9,872 nucleotides of DNA, taken from the NCBI GenBank assembly GCA_943372555.1, contig CALRZB010000087.1, positions 1 through 9,872 on the forward strand. Reading direction: 5' to 3'. The position numbers were made by a program, and so were the translations under genes. Of the stretch, positions 1-5,498 are shown one piece after another. Numbering within the stretch: the first letter of the stretch is position 1; the number at the start of each line of letters is the position of its first letter. The notes under the pieces were generated by a model. It was given only the letters and a program-made list of their open reading frames with translations. It did not search any database and was not told where the DNA came from. This DNA is from JAIXWP01 sp943372555 (lineage in GTDB: Bacteria; Bacteroidota; Bacteroidia; Flavobacteriales_D; Sanyastnellaceae).

Positions 1-1324
1 TGTACAGAGTCAAAATTTGAAGAGGGGAGAATTGTGTTTCATAGCCAATTGCCATGTTTGTCAAACTCAATCCAGACCAGCCTTTGGCTTTAGTAGATGC
101 GTAAAGTTTAGGTTTGAATTCCCCTGAAATTTCAAGATCCATTTGTTTACCGAAACCAAATGAATTCAGTTTGTCAAGAAATTTTTGTGGATTTTTTTCG
201 AATGATTTTTTGACTAGAAGCGCGGTACCAATGTTGGATGACTTTTCAAAAACTTCTTCAGCGCTTAATGTGCCATGACCGCCGTTTGCTTTATTAGAAT
301 CGGTCATTTCTTTTCCATAGAAAAAGATTGAACCATTTCCTGTTTCTACACTATCAGAAAGTTCTATGAGGCCTTCATCAAGACATGCCATAAGGCTCGC
401 AAGTTTGAACGTCGAACCTGGCTCAATGCCTTGCGCGATTGCTAGATTGAGGTTTTCATCATAGACACCTGTTGCAGTATTGAGCGAGAGATTTGCAATT
501 GCTCGGATATAACCAGTTTGAACTTCCATAAGAATGGCACAACCCCATGAAGCTCCATGTTCGATAAGTTGTCTGCGCAATGCTGCATCAGCTACATCTT
601 GTAAATGCACATCGATAGTGGCTACGATATCCATACCTGGAGTAGGCTCCACTTGGAACTCATCATTCATTGGGCGCCATTCGCCACCAGCCATTTTCTC
701 TTGAAGTTGTCTTCCTTTTTTACCAGCAAGAATTTCATCGTAGGCCAATTCAAGTCCCACTTGATTGTCTTCACGATTTAAGCCAATGGTGCGGGCTGCA
801 AGAGCTCCGAAAGGTTTTTTTCTTTTGCTTTTTTCAATAAAAACAAAACCACTCTTCATTCTGCCTTTGCGAATGAGAGGAAATTTTTTAATTTGTTGCA
901 GTTGATTGTAGTCAACATGATCGGTAATTTTCTTGTAGCGATCATGCGTGGCGCGGGCGTTCGCAAAAAGTTTTTTGTATTCGCCTGCTGTTTTGTCACC
1001 AAGTAGTTTTGAGAACGCCTGAGCTAGAGAATCGATTTTAGCTCTGTATTCAGCCTGATCATATTTTGCTTCGCTATCCCATCTGATTTCATAATCGGGA
1101 ACGCTAGTCGCAAGAAGGCTTCCATCGCTTGACAGAATTTGTCCTCGTGAAGGCGTGATTTCAGCTGCACGGAATGCTTTGCTTTCTCCGAGCAACATTG
1201 CATCGGGATCTGGGAATGCTTGAAGCCAGATTACTTTGCCGAAAATAGAAAGCGCAACTATACCAAGTATCATTGCGATACTGTATGCTTTTTTAGAAAC
1301 ATCACGTGCTAGTTGGTCGCTCAT
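1..1324 (-). CDS. ftsI: FtsI/PBP2-like septal peptidoglycan transpeptidase (partial, C-terminus off the left edge)
   Basis: Class B penicillin-binding protein that cross-links peptidoglycan at the division septum, anchored in the inner membrane. I translated 441 codons from the ATG at 1324 to the window edge without a stop. Visible: a short cytoplasmic N-terminus, one transmembrane segment at about residues 12-35, a dimerisation/pedestal region including PFGALAARTIG (171-181), and the transpeptidase domain with the catalytic SxxK box as S304-T-F-K307 (bases 404-415) and the SxN box as S362-S-N364. The visible part ends in GYETQFSPLQILTLY, a typical stretch shortly before the KTG box, which lies outside the window together with any PASTA domain. 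The start is fixed by an ATGA overlap with the stop codon of the FtsL-like gene, indicating translational coupling. It is the fourth gene of the mraZ-rsmH-ftsL-ftsI operon. The assignment is secure; ftsI rather than another class B PBP follows from position in the cluster. Confidence 0.95.
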   Translation of the reverse strand, partial: MSDQLARDVSKKAYSIAMILGIVALSIFGKVIWLQAFPDPDAMLLGESKAFRAAEITPSRGQILSSDGSLLATSVPDYEIRWDSEAKYDQAEYRAKIDSLAQAFSKLLGDKTAGEYKKLFANARATHDRYKKITDHVDYNQLQQIKKFPLIRKGRMKSGFVFIEKSKRKKPFGALAARTIGLNREDNQVGLELAYDEILAGKKGRQLQEKMAGGEWRPMNDEFQVEPTPGMDIVATIDVHLQDVADAALRRQLIEHGASWGCAILMEVQTGYIRAIANLSLNTATGVYDENLNLAIAQGIEPGSTFKLASLMACLDEGLIELSDSVETGNGSIFFYGKEMTDSNKANGGHGTLSAEEVFEKSSNIGTALLVKKSFEKNPQKFLDKLNSFGFGKQMDLEISGEFKPKLYASTKAKGWSGLSLTNMAIGYETQFSPLQILTLY

Positions 1325-1749
1325 TTTTTCTCCTCAAAAAATCCAGGTTCAACATCGATGAATTGTGGAGGCGTTCTTAGTTCTTTCAAACCAAGAGCTT
1401 CTATGTCGCGGGCCACGCTGCTTTGCTGCTTGCGTGTTTCCAGAGTAGACAGTGTAGTGTTGTATTCAGAGCGAATTTCTTTTAGTCGATTTTGTTGACG
1501 TACTATATCACGATGCGTGTTTTCGAAATAGTACATCAGAGCGATATTGATGATGAAAAGAATCGCGATGAAACCGATGAAGGGCAAGTGATTGATAAGT
1601 CCGTCGCGTGTAAGAAATTCGCCACTCAATACTGTTCTGAAAGATTTTGCGACTTTGCCACTTTTGCGGGGAGGAGTAACTGGTGCTTCTACTGGTGTAG
1701 GCACTTCTTCAACGTGTTGAGGATTGTCAGGTACTCTAAATGTGTTCAT
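1321..1749 (-). CDS. ftsL: FtsL-like cell-division protein
   Basis: A 142-residue bitopic membrane protein in the ftsL slot between rsmH and ftsI. Seen: a proline-rich cytoplasmic N-terminus (residues 1-50), a single hydrophobic segment around 53-75 (LPFIGFIAILFIINIALMYY), then a polar stretch of about 45 residues with heptad-like spacing (NRLKEIRSEYNTTLSTLETR) expected to form a periplasmic coiled coil, and a short tail. This is the architecture of FtsL, which works with FtsB and FtsQ to activate the FtsW-FtsI septal synthase. Bacteroidota FtsL is very divergent in sequence, so the call rests on topology, size and position. The ATG at 1749 is the only start that keeps the usual N-terminus; the stop overlaps the ftsI start by 4 bases. 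The gap to upstream rsmH is 59 bp and contains a perfect hairpin. Confidence 0.88.
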   Translation of the reverse strand: MNTFRVPDNPQHVEEVPTPVEAPVTPPRKSGKVAKSFRTVLSGEFLTRDGLINHLPFIGFIAILFIINIALMYYFENTHRDIVRQQNRLKEIRSEYNTTLSTLETRKQQSSVARDIEALGLKELRTPPQFIDVEPGFFEEKK

Positions 1750-1763
1750 TTTCTCACTTATCA

Positions 1764-1787
1764 GGCAACAGGATGTAGTCTGTTGCC
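1764..1787 (-). other. Perfect 8-bp inverted repeat (hairpin) in the rsmH-ftsL gap
   Basis: GGCAACAG (1764-1771) and its exact complement CTGTTGCC (1780-1787) flank the 8-base loop GATGTAGT. In the operon transcript this folds into a stem ending 14 bases before the ftsL ATG. No run of T follows on the coding strand (the next bases are TGATAAGTGAGAAA), so it does not look like an intrinsic terminator. An mRNA processing or translation-modulating element inside the dcw operon is possible but is inference. Confidence 0.55.
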
Positions 1788-1808
1788 ATGGGCTTTATCA
1801 AATAAGAA

Positions 1809-2702
1809 TTACAGCTTTGTCGCAACTCTTAGTTTAGCACTGCGTGCTCTTGTATTCTCTTGTATCTCTTGTTCTGCCGGGATAATTGGTTTGCTTTTTA
1901 ACGGCGCCAATGGTCTCAGTAGATTTCCAAAAAAGTCTTTTTCAGGTTCTCCTTCGAAGTTTCCTGTCTTCATGTAATCCTTTACCAATCGGTCTTCGAG
2001 AGAGTGGTAGCTGATTACTGAAAGTCTTCCACCAGGTTTGAGCACTTCTGAAGATTGTTGTAGAAATGTTTGTAGCACTTCTAATTCCTCGTTCACTTCT
2101 ATGCGCAGCGCTTGAAATACTTGTGCGTAGAATTTGTGTTCTTTTCCTTTTTGTGTGAAGGGCAGGAGAGCATCCATCAATTCGCCGCTCGTTTGGATTG
2201 GTCTATTGAGAATGATGGTTCGAGCTACTTTGTGCGGTGCATCAACTTCGCCATACACTCTGAGTATTTTCATCAGCTCAGAGTCTTCGCTTTTGTTGAC
2301 CACATCTGCTGCGGTTTTTTTTCTTTTCTGATCCATGCGCATGTCTAGTGGCGCATCGTATCGTATAGAGAAACCGCGTTCTTCAGAATCAAATTGATGG
2401 CTGCTCACTCCTAAGTCTGCGAGTATTCCATCTACTTGTTTGTGACCGCATAGTCGAATCCAGTTCTTCATGAATTGGAAATTTTGATCTACGAGTGTGA
2501 AGCGAGGGTCGTTGATGGTATTTGCAATAGCATCAGGATCCTGATCAAATGCGATCAATTTTCCTTCTGGTCCCAGTCTTTTCAAAATCTCGCGTGAATG
2601 CCCGCCACCACCGAAGGTGACATCCACGTAAACCCCGTCGGGCTTGATGTCTAGGCCATCTACCGATTCATTCAACAGCACAGGTTGGTGGTAGTTACTC
2701 AC
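1809..2702 (-). CDS. rsmH: 16S rRNA (cytosine-1402 N4)-methyltransferase RsmH (MraW)
   Basis: SAM-dependent methylase that modifies C1402 in the decoding centre of 16S rRNA; cytoplasmic. The 297 residues match the usual length of about 300. Seen: the family-typical N-terminus YHQPVLLNESV, SAM-binding motif DVTFGGGGHS at residues 27-36, the strand-2 acid in LIAFDQDPDA (about 49-58), ILADLGVSSHQFD, FSIRYDAPLDMRMDQ, and GGRLSVISYHSLEDRLVK near the C-terminus, all hallmarks of RsmH. The start codon is GTG (2700-2702): the frame upstream contains no ATG before a stop at 2742-2744, and the GTG gives exactly the conserved N-terminus. It lies between mraZ (56-bp gap) and ftsL (59-bp gap), the canonical dcw order. 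No anomalies apart from the GTG start. Confidence 0.97.
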   Translation of the reverse strand: MSNYHQPVLLNESVDGLDIKPDGVYVDVTFGGGGHSREILKRLGPEGKLIAFDQDPDAIANTINDPRFTLVDQNFQFMKNWIRLCGHKQVDGILADLGVSSHQFDSEERGFSIRYDAPLDMRMDQKRKKTAADVVNKSEDSELMKILRVYGEVDAPHKVARTIILNRPIQTSGELMDALLPFTQKGKEHKFYAQVFQALRIEVNEELEVLQTFLQQSSEVLKPGGRLSVISYHSLEDRLVKDYMKTGNFEGEPEKDFFGNLLRPLAPLKSKPIIPAEQEIQENTRARSAKLRVATKL

Positions 2703-2733
2703 GGTTGATTGGCTTTGGTTTATGGTTGCAGAG

Positions 2734-2751
2734 ATGAAGCGTCAACTTCAT
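2734..2751. other. Small inverted repeat in the mraZ-rsmH gap
   Basis: ATGAAG (2734-2739) and CTTCAT (2746-2751) are exact inverted repeats around a 6-base loop, within the 56-bp gap between mraZ and rsmH. Six base pairs in AT-rich sequence can arise by chance; no T-run follows, so it is not called a terminator. Confidence 0.3.
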
Positions 2752-2758
2752 TTCTTAT

Positions 2759-3235
2759 TTAGTCGTTAAGCTGTCCTAGATCGCGTTGAACCTGTTCGGC
2801 CAATGCGGCGAAATCACTCTGGTTGTTTGCTACCATTTTGTTGTGGTTGCCAACACTCCATATTTCCATTTTCTCTAATGCACCCACCACCACGAGTTCG
2901 TTGTTCTTTTTCAAGTCGATTTCTGCATAATCAAGAAGCGTTGCTGGAAGAGAAAGTCGACCAGCATTGTCGAGCTCAAGCGGAGTAGCTCCATTCAAAA
3001 ATCTTCTCATGAATTCGAGGTGACTTCTGTTGTAGCGATTCAGCTTGCTGAAATCTTGTTGAATACGATCCCATTCGGGTTTTGGGTAAAGCGCGAGACA
3101 GTTGGAATAGATGTCGCGATTGATCACCATGCCGTGGTGTATAACCTCCTCGAGCTGCTTGCGCAGCTTGGAAGGAAAGAGCACTCGGCCCTTATTATCC
3201 ACTTTACATATATGTTCTCCTAAGAGGTTGAGCAT
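2759..3235 (-). CDS. mraZ: MraZ, transcriptional regulator of the dcw cluster
   Basis: A 158-residue protein with two SpoVT/AbrB-like swapped-hairpin half-domains, each carrying the family DxxxR signature: DNKGR at residues 13-17 and DNAGR at 89-93, both followed by a short beta/proline motif (VLFPSKLR; LSLPATLL). MraZ forms ring oligomers and binds repeated TGGG-type boxes in its own promoter; in E. coli it represses the dcw operon. The start at 3235 gives the family-typical N-terminus MLNLLGEHICKVDNKGR. A longer frame reaching a GTG at 3283 would begin inside the operator-like repeats and adds 16 residues unlike the family, so it is rejected. It is the first gene of the minus-strand dcw operon. 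The C-terminal tail (about 130-158) is polar and probably flexible. Confidence 0.96.
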   Translation of the reverse strand: MLNLLGEHICKVDNKGRVLFPSKLRKQLEEVIHHGMVINRDIYSNCLALYPKPEWDRIQQDFSKLNRYNRSHLEFMRRFLNGATPLELDNAGRLSLPATLLDYAEIDLKKNNELVVVGALEKMEIWSVGNHNKMVANNQSDFAALAEQVQRDLGQLND

Positions 3236-3260
3236 GGTAACTAGTCTGTCTAGGACGGCA

Positions 3261-3268
3261 CGAAAATA
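3261..3268 (-). promoter_or_regulatory. Possible -7 promoter element for mraZ
   Basis: Read on the minus strand this is TATTTTCG, five of the six fixed positions of the Bacteroidota -7 consensus TAnnTTTG. It would put transcription initiation near 3254, about 19 bases before the mraZ ATG. It abuts the third unit of the MraZ-box-like array. No good TTTG -33 element is seen at the right spacing, so this is tentative. Confidence 0.3.
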
Positions 3269-3293
3269 CCCCAAAATTCCCACTTTTTACCAC
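3268..3293 (-). promoter_or_regulatory. MraZ-box-like operator upstream of mraZ
   Basis: Minus-strand sequence from 3292 reads TGGTAAAAAG, TGGGAATTTT, GGGGT: three G-rich pentamers (TGGTA, TGGGA, GGGGT) each separated by 5 AT-rich bases, i.e. exactly one per 10 bp. E. coli MraZ binds direct repeats of TGGGN with 5-base spacers in the same location, just upstream of mraZ. Here the array lies about 33-57 bases before the mraZ start and would cover the promoter, consistent with autorepression. The repeat structure is seen directly; binding is inferred. Confidence 0.65.
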
Positions 3294-3335
3294 AGAGGTC
3301 GATTTTTTGGCTTTTTGTTGATAAAATCGGTTTTG

Positions 3336-3357
3336 AGAAACGTGCTTTCATGTTTCT
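3336..3357. other. Dyad symmetry in the mraZ/hydrolase divergent promoter region
   Basis: AGAAACGTG (3336-3344) and CATGTTTCT (3349-3357) are inverted repeats with 8 of 9 pairs (the ninth is a G-T pair) around a 4-base CTTT. It sits midway between the two MraZ-box-like arrays. It could be a binding site for a dimeric regulator or may be chance in AT-rich DNA. Confidence 0.35.
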
Positions 3358-3409
3358 GAAATGCTCGATAACTCTGATTTATAGGCTAATTAAGGGTGTT
3401 TTTAGAGTG

Positions 3410-3435
3410 GTGGTAAAAAGTGGGAGAAAATTGGT
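3410..3435 (+). promoter_or_regulatory. Second MraZ-box-like array, facing the alpha/beta hydrolase gene
   Basis: Plus-strand sequence 3411-3435 reads TGGTAAAAAG, TGGGAGAAAA, TTGGT. The 16-mer GTGGTAAAAAGTGGGA (3410-3425) is identical to the one on the minus strand at 3278-3293 upstream of mraZ. The first two pentamers keep the 10-bp register; the third (TTGGT) is weaker and shifted by one base. It lies 77-102 bases before the hydrolase ATG. A site for MraZ is inferred from identity with the mraZ-proximal copy. Confidence 0.5.
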
Positions 3436-3478
3436 GATTACTCGTTTTTGGGTCCTATGAAAGCAGTTTTTTTTTACC

Positions 3479-3486
3479 TACATTCG
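3479..3486 (+). promoter_or_regulatory. Possible -7 promoter element for the hydrolase gene
   Basis: TACATTCG matches five of six fixed positions of TAnnTTTG and would give a 5' leader of about 19 bases, the same geometry and the same C-for-T deviation as the candidate in front of mraZ. A TTTG at 3447-3450 is too far upstream (28 bp) for the usual -33 spacing. Weak evidence. Confidence 0.25.
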
Positions 3487-3511
3487 CCGTAATCGTTTTG
3501 TACAATCGAAT

Positions 3512-4273
3512 ATGGATTATCAGTTAAAAGAAGAAGGTCAGTTCCGATACATTCAAGAAGGTGAGGGTAAACCTCTTATCCTATTGCATGGCTTGTTTGG
3601 AGCTTTGAGTAACTTCCGTGAAGTAGTGGATCATTTTTCTAAGCGTTATACAGTGCTTATTCCAATGTTGCCACTTTATAGTATGCCTGTGCTCTCTACT
3701 GGCGTAAAAAGCATTGCTGAATTCTTAGATGAATTCATTGAGTATAAAAAATTCGACAAAGTGAGTTTGCTTGGCAACTCATTGGGCGGTCACGTTGCGC
3801 TTGTATACACAAAGCAGCATCCTGAAAAAGTGAGTGCGCTCATACTAACTGCGAGTAGCGGTTTGTATGAAAATGCATTTGGTTCTTCTTTTCCAAGAAG
3901 AGAAGACAAGGAGTTTATTCGCAAGAAAGTGGCTGTGACATTCTACGATCCAAAACACGCTACTGATGAATTGGTAGACGAATGTTTTGAAGTAGTGAAT
4001 GATCGCAATCGTGTGTTGCGTATTCTCGCTTTAGCAAAGAGTGCTATTCGTCACAACATGGCGAAGGACTTGCCGAACATGACTATGCCGGCTTGTTTGA
4101 TTTGGGGAAAGAACGATACCATCACTCCTCCAGAGGTTGCAGAAGAATTTAAAACTCTTCTTCCAAACGCGTCTCTCTATTGGATCGATGAATGCGGTCA
4201 CGCTCCCATGATGGAACACCCCACTCAATTCAATGCGATTTTAGATTCGTGGTTTGATAGTTTGGTAGTTTGA
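3512..4273 (+). CDS. Alpha/beta-hydrolase fold protein
   Basis: A 253-residue soluble single-domain hydrolase; substrate unknown. Seen: the oxyanion-hole motif ILLHGLFG (residues 23-30), nucleophile elbow GNSLGG with Ser90, the acid in IWGKNDTITP (Asp202), and the catalytic His230 in ECGHAPMMEHP, so the Ser-Asp-His triad is intact and correctly spaced. A lid segment spans about 120-190. There is no signal peptide. The ATG at 3512 begins MDYQLKEEGQFRYIQEGEG, a normal N-terminus for the family. It precedes engB on the same strand by 110 bp and is divergent from mraZ; in Bacteroidota a hydrolase of this kind is, from memory, a common neighbour of engB and mraZ. The last six codons and the stop (FDSLVV-stop) are encoded by an octamer repeat array. 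Esterase, lipase-like or C-C hydrolase roles cannot be told apart from sequence alone. Confidence 0.93.
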   Translation: MDYQLKEEGQFRYIQEGEGKPLILLHGLFGALSNFREVVDHFSKRYTVLIPMLPLYSMPVLSTGVKSIAEFLDEFIEYKKFDKVSLLGNSLGGHVALVYTKQHPEKVSALILTASSGLYENAFGSSFPRREDKEFIRKKVAVTFYDPKHATDELVDECFEVVNDRNRVLRILALAKSAIRHNMAKDLPNMTMPACLIWGKNDTITPPEVAEEFKTLLPNASLYWIDECGHAPMMEHPTQFNAILDSWFDSLVV

Positions 4274-4300
4274 TAGTTTGGTAGTTTGGTAGTTTGAAAG
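4253..4300 (+). repeat. Octamer tandem array TTTGRTAG x6 overlapping the hydrolase stop codon
   Basis: Six contiguous 8-bp units in exact register: TTTGATAG, TTTGGTAG, TTTGATAG, TTTGGTAG, TTTGGTAG, TTTGAAAG. The first 21 bases are the final codons and TGA stop of the hydrolase. Because 8 is not a multiple of 3 and each unit contains TAG, all three forward frames stop within 24 bases. The same octamer recurs at 5009-5032 and, inverted, at 5140-5179. Confidence 0.9.
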
Positions 4301-4313
4301 TGATGCCATCAGC

Positions 4314-4377
4314 AGTCAACCATTAGACATCAACCATGAAGTTTTACATCAAAAGTCAACCATAAAACATCAACCAT
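4314..4377. repeat. 24-bp direct repeat, two copies, in front of engB
   Basis: AGTCAACCATTAGACATCAA-CCAT (4314-4337) and AGTCAACCATAAAACATCAA-CCAT (4354-4377) match at 22 of 24 positions with a 40-bp period, and each contains two CAACCAT motifs. The second copy ends six bases before the engB ATG, so the whole 5' leader of engB consists of repeats. Function unknown; no recognisable promoter or ribosome-binding site was found inside it. Confidence 0.8.
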
Positions 4378-4383
4378 AGAGAA

Positions 4384-5004
4384 ATGATTATTTCTGCGGA
4401 ATTTGTGAAGTCTTCAACTGATTGGTCTAAGTGCCCTAGTCCGGTGTTTCCGGAAGTGGCGTTTATTGGCCGCAGTAATGTGGGGAAGAGTAGTTTGATT
4501 AATCGTGTGGTGAATAAGAAGGGTTTGGCAAAGACTTCAGGTCGTCCAGGAAAGACGCAGACGATTAATCACTTTATTATAAATGAAGAAAAGAAGCCAT
4601 GGTATCTTGTCGATTTGCCGGGCTATGGATATGCGAAAGCGTCGAAGTCATCGCGTGAGACTTGGGAGACATTTATTGTTGACTATGTGAATAAGCGCAC
4701 GAATTTGCTTTGCACTTTTATATTGATAGATTCACGTCACGAGCCACAGAAGATCGATATAGATTTCATCGCTCAGATGGGAGAGTGGGAGATACCTTTT
4801 GCATTGGTATTTACAAAAGCAGATAAAATGAAACCAGGAGGTTTGGAAAATAACCTCAACGTCTATAAAGATAAATTGTTGGAATACTTCGTCGAGTTAC
4901 CCAACGTCTTCGTTACCTCCGCCGATAATGGATTAGGTAAAGATCAATTAGTAAAATTCCTAGAAGAGCTCACAAGGGCGCCACTACCGAAGTCGATGTT
5001 CTAG
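4384..5004 (+). CDS. engB: Ribosome-biogenesis GTP-binding protein EngB (YihA/YsxC)
   Basis: TRAFAC-class GTPase needed for late assembly of the 50S ribosomal subunit; cytoplasmic. 206 residues, normal for the family. All G motifs are present: G1 GRSNVGKS (29-36), a switch-I region with GRPGKTQTINHF, G3 DLPG (77-80) followed by YGYAK, G4 TKAD (144-147) and G5 TSA (178-180). The N-terminal FPEVAFIGRSNVGKSS is highly typical. The ATG at 4384 follows a 110-bp gap made of repeats after the hydrolase; co-transcription with the hydrolase is likely but not certain. The TAG stop is followed within four bases by a second octamer array, and the gene converges on gldC. No odd residues noted. Confidence 0.97.
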   Translation: MIISAEFVKSSTDWSKCPSPVFPEVAFIGRSNVGKSSLINRVVNKKGLAKTSGRPGKTQTINHFIINEEKKPWYLVDLPGYGYAKASKSSRETWETFIVDYVNKRTNLLCTFILIDSRHEPQKIDIDFIAQMGEWEIPFALVFTKADKMKPGGLENNLNVYKDKLLEYFVELPNVFVTSADNGLGKDQLVKFLEELTRAPLPKSMF

Positions 5005-5008
5005 TTAG

Positions 5009-5032
5009 TTTGGTAGTTTGATAGTTTGGTAG
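5009..5032 (+). repeat. Octamer tandem array TTTGRTAG x3 just after the engB stop
   Basis: TTTGGTAG, TTTGATAG, TTTGGTAG in exact 8-bp register, starting four bases after the engB stop and in the sense orientation for engB. Same unit as at 4253-4300. It forms the outer left arm of the larger inverted repeat. Confidence 0.88.
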
Positions 5033-5033
5033 T

Positions 5034-5130
5034 TCTCTGTGAACCTCTTTTCTGCTCTGTTGGTCTCTGTGGTCCAAGAAAAATTTTCGCCACAGAGATC
5101 TAAGAGAATAACAGAGTTACACAGAGATTT
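5034..5130. terminator. Possible bidirectional terminator hairpin for engB and gldC
   Basis: The inner inverted repeat can fold in transcripts from either side, with arms of about 45 bases. On the plus strand the right arm is followed by ATTTTTTATTTTT (5127-5139), a T-rich tract suited to termination of engB transcripts. No comparable T-run ends the minus-strand hairpin (gldC side reads CTCTGTG then AACTACC). Termination is inferred from position between convergent genes. Confidence 0.4.
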
Positions 5131-5139
5131 TTTATTTTT

Positions 5140-5179
5140 CAAACTACCAAACTACCAAACTACCAAACTACCACACTAC
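5140..5179 (-). repeat. Octamer tandem array x5 overlapping the gldC stop codon
   Basis: Four exact units CAAACTAC (5140-5171) plus one variant CACACTAC (5172-5179). Read on the minus strand, the gldC sense strand, this is GTAGTTTG repeated, i.e. the same TTTGGTAG phase as the other two arrays. The TAG stop of gldC (5176-5178) lies inside the variant unit. Confidence 0.88.
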
Positions 5180-5496
5180 TTAATCTCCAGCTTCTCCGCA
5201 TAATACTCGCAGAAATCCCGCATGGTGTCGGCCATCTTCTTTTCGCCGGTGGCTTTTTCGAAACTGTCTGCTAGGGTTAAAATCGTTTGATGAATGAAAC
5301 GCTTCATCTCATCGACTTCCATTTCTTTATTCCATAAATCAATACGCAATGTGTTGCGCTCTTCTTTGTCCCAAACGGATAAGATCATGGCTTTGGCCTC
5401 TGCTGTTTTACCATTGTCTTTTGCGTTCCACATTATTTTTTCTGGAACGTTGTTTTCATCTAGATCTATCTCGAATTTGATTTCTGTCTTTTTCAT
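5176..5496 (-). CDS. gldC: Gliding motility protein GldC
   Basis: A small soluble protein of 106 residues with no signal peptide or membrane segment. The N-terminus MKKTEIKFEIDLDENNVPEKIMWNAKD resembles GldC, which typically has EIKF-x-V-LDEN-x-VPEKI-x-W-x-A at this place; the rest is helical and acidic (WNKEMEVDEMKRFIHQTI; MRDFCEYYAEKLEIK). In Flavobacterium johnsoniae gldC is next to gldB and has been linked to gliding; its biochemical role is unknown. The ATG at 5496 is chosen because it follows the gldB stop after only two bases and yields the family N-terminus; the same frame extends upstream to 5622 but those codons lie inside gldB. The stop is inside an octamer array, so the final codons border a repeat. 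It is the distal gene of a gldB-gldC operon. Confidence 0.9.
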   Translation of the reverse strand: MKKTEIKFEIDLDENNVPEKIMWNAKDNGKTAEAKAMILSVWDKEERNTLRIDLWNKEMEVDEMKRFIHQTILTLADSFEKATGEKKMADTMRDFCEYYAEKLEIK

Positions 5497-5498
5497 CG

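Larger units (their letters stand above)
5009..5179. repeat. Nested imperfect inverted repeat between convergent engB and gldC
   Basis: Outer arms are the octamer arrays (three TTTGRTAG units on the left; five complementary CAAACTAC-type units on the right). Inner arms are a TCTCTGTG-rich element: TCTCTGTG at 5034-5041 mirrors CACAGAGA at 5120-5127, and TCTCTGTGG at 5064-5072 mirrors CCACAGAGA at 5090-5098, around an AT-rich centre near 5081. The intervening bases also match partially. The structure fills the whole gap between the two genes and reaches into the gldC stop codon. It may be an interspersed palindromic element. Confidence 0.8.

Noticed and set aside
1492..1977. 161-codon plus-strand open frame across the ftsL-rsmH junction
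   Set aside because: It is antisense to two confidently identified genes, has no recognisable domain, and its composition follows from the opposite-strand codons.
2112..2348. Plus-strand open frames opposite rsmH and mraZ (also around 2803-2988, 3020-3359)
   Set aside because: Shadows of conserved minus-strand genes; no family features and no promoter context.
3236..3283. Longer MraZ with a GTG start at 3283
   Set aside because: The extension lies inside the operator-like repeats and adds residues foreign to the family; the ATG at 3235 gives the conserved N-terminus.
4253..4273. Phase-variable C-terminus of the hydrolase through slippage of the octamers
   Set aside because: Translation always enters the first unit in the same frame and meets TGA or TAG within 24 bases whatever the copy number, so only one or two terminal residues could change.
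4253..4300. Octamer units as tandem promoter -7 boxes (TAGTTTGG against TAnnTTTG)
   Set aside because: Each differs from the consensus at a fixed position, and TTTG-to-TAG distances in the array (1, 9, 17, 25) do not match the usual -33/-7 spacing.
4253..4377. Possible CRISPR-like array from the octamers and the 24-bp direct repeat
   Set aside because: The octamers are contiguous without spacers, and only two copies of the 24-bp repeat exist with a 16-bp spacing; no cas genes are nearby.
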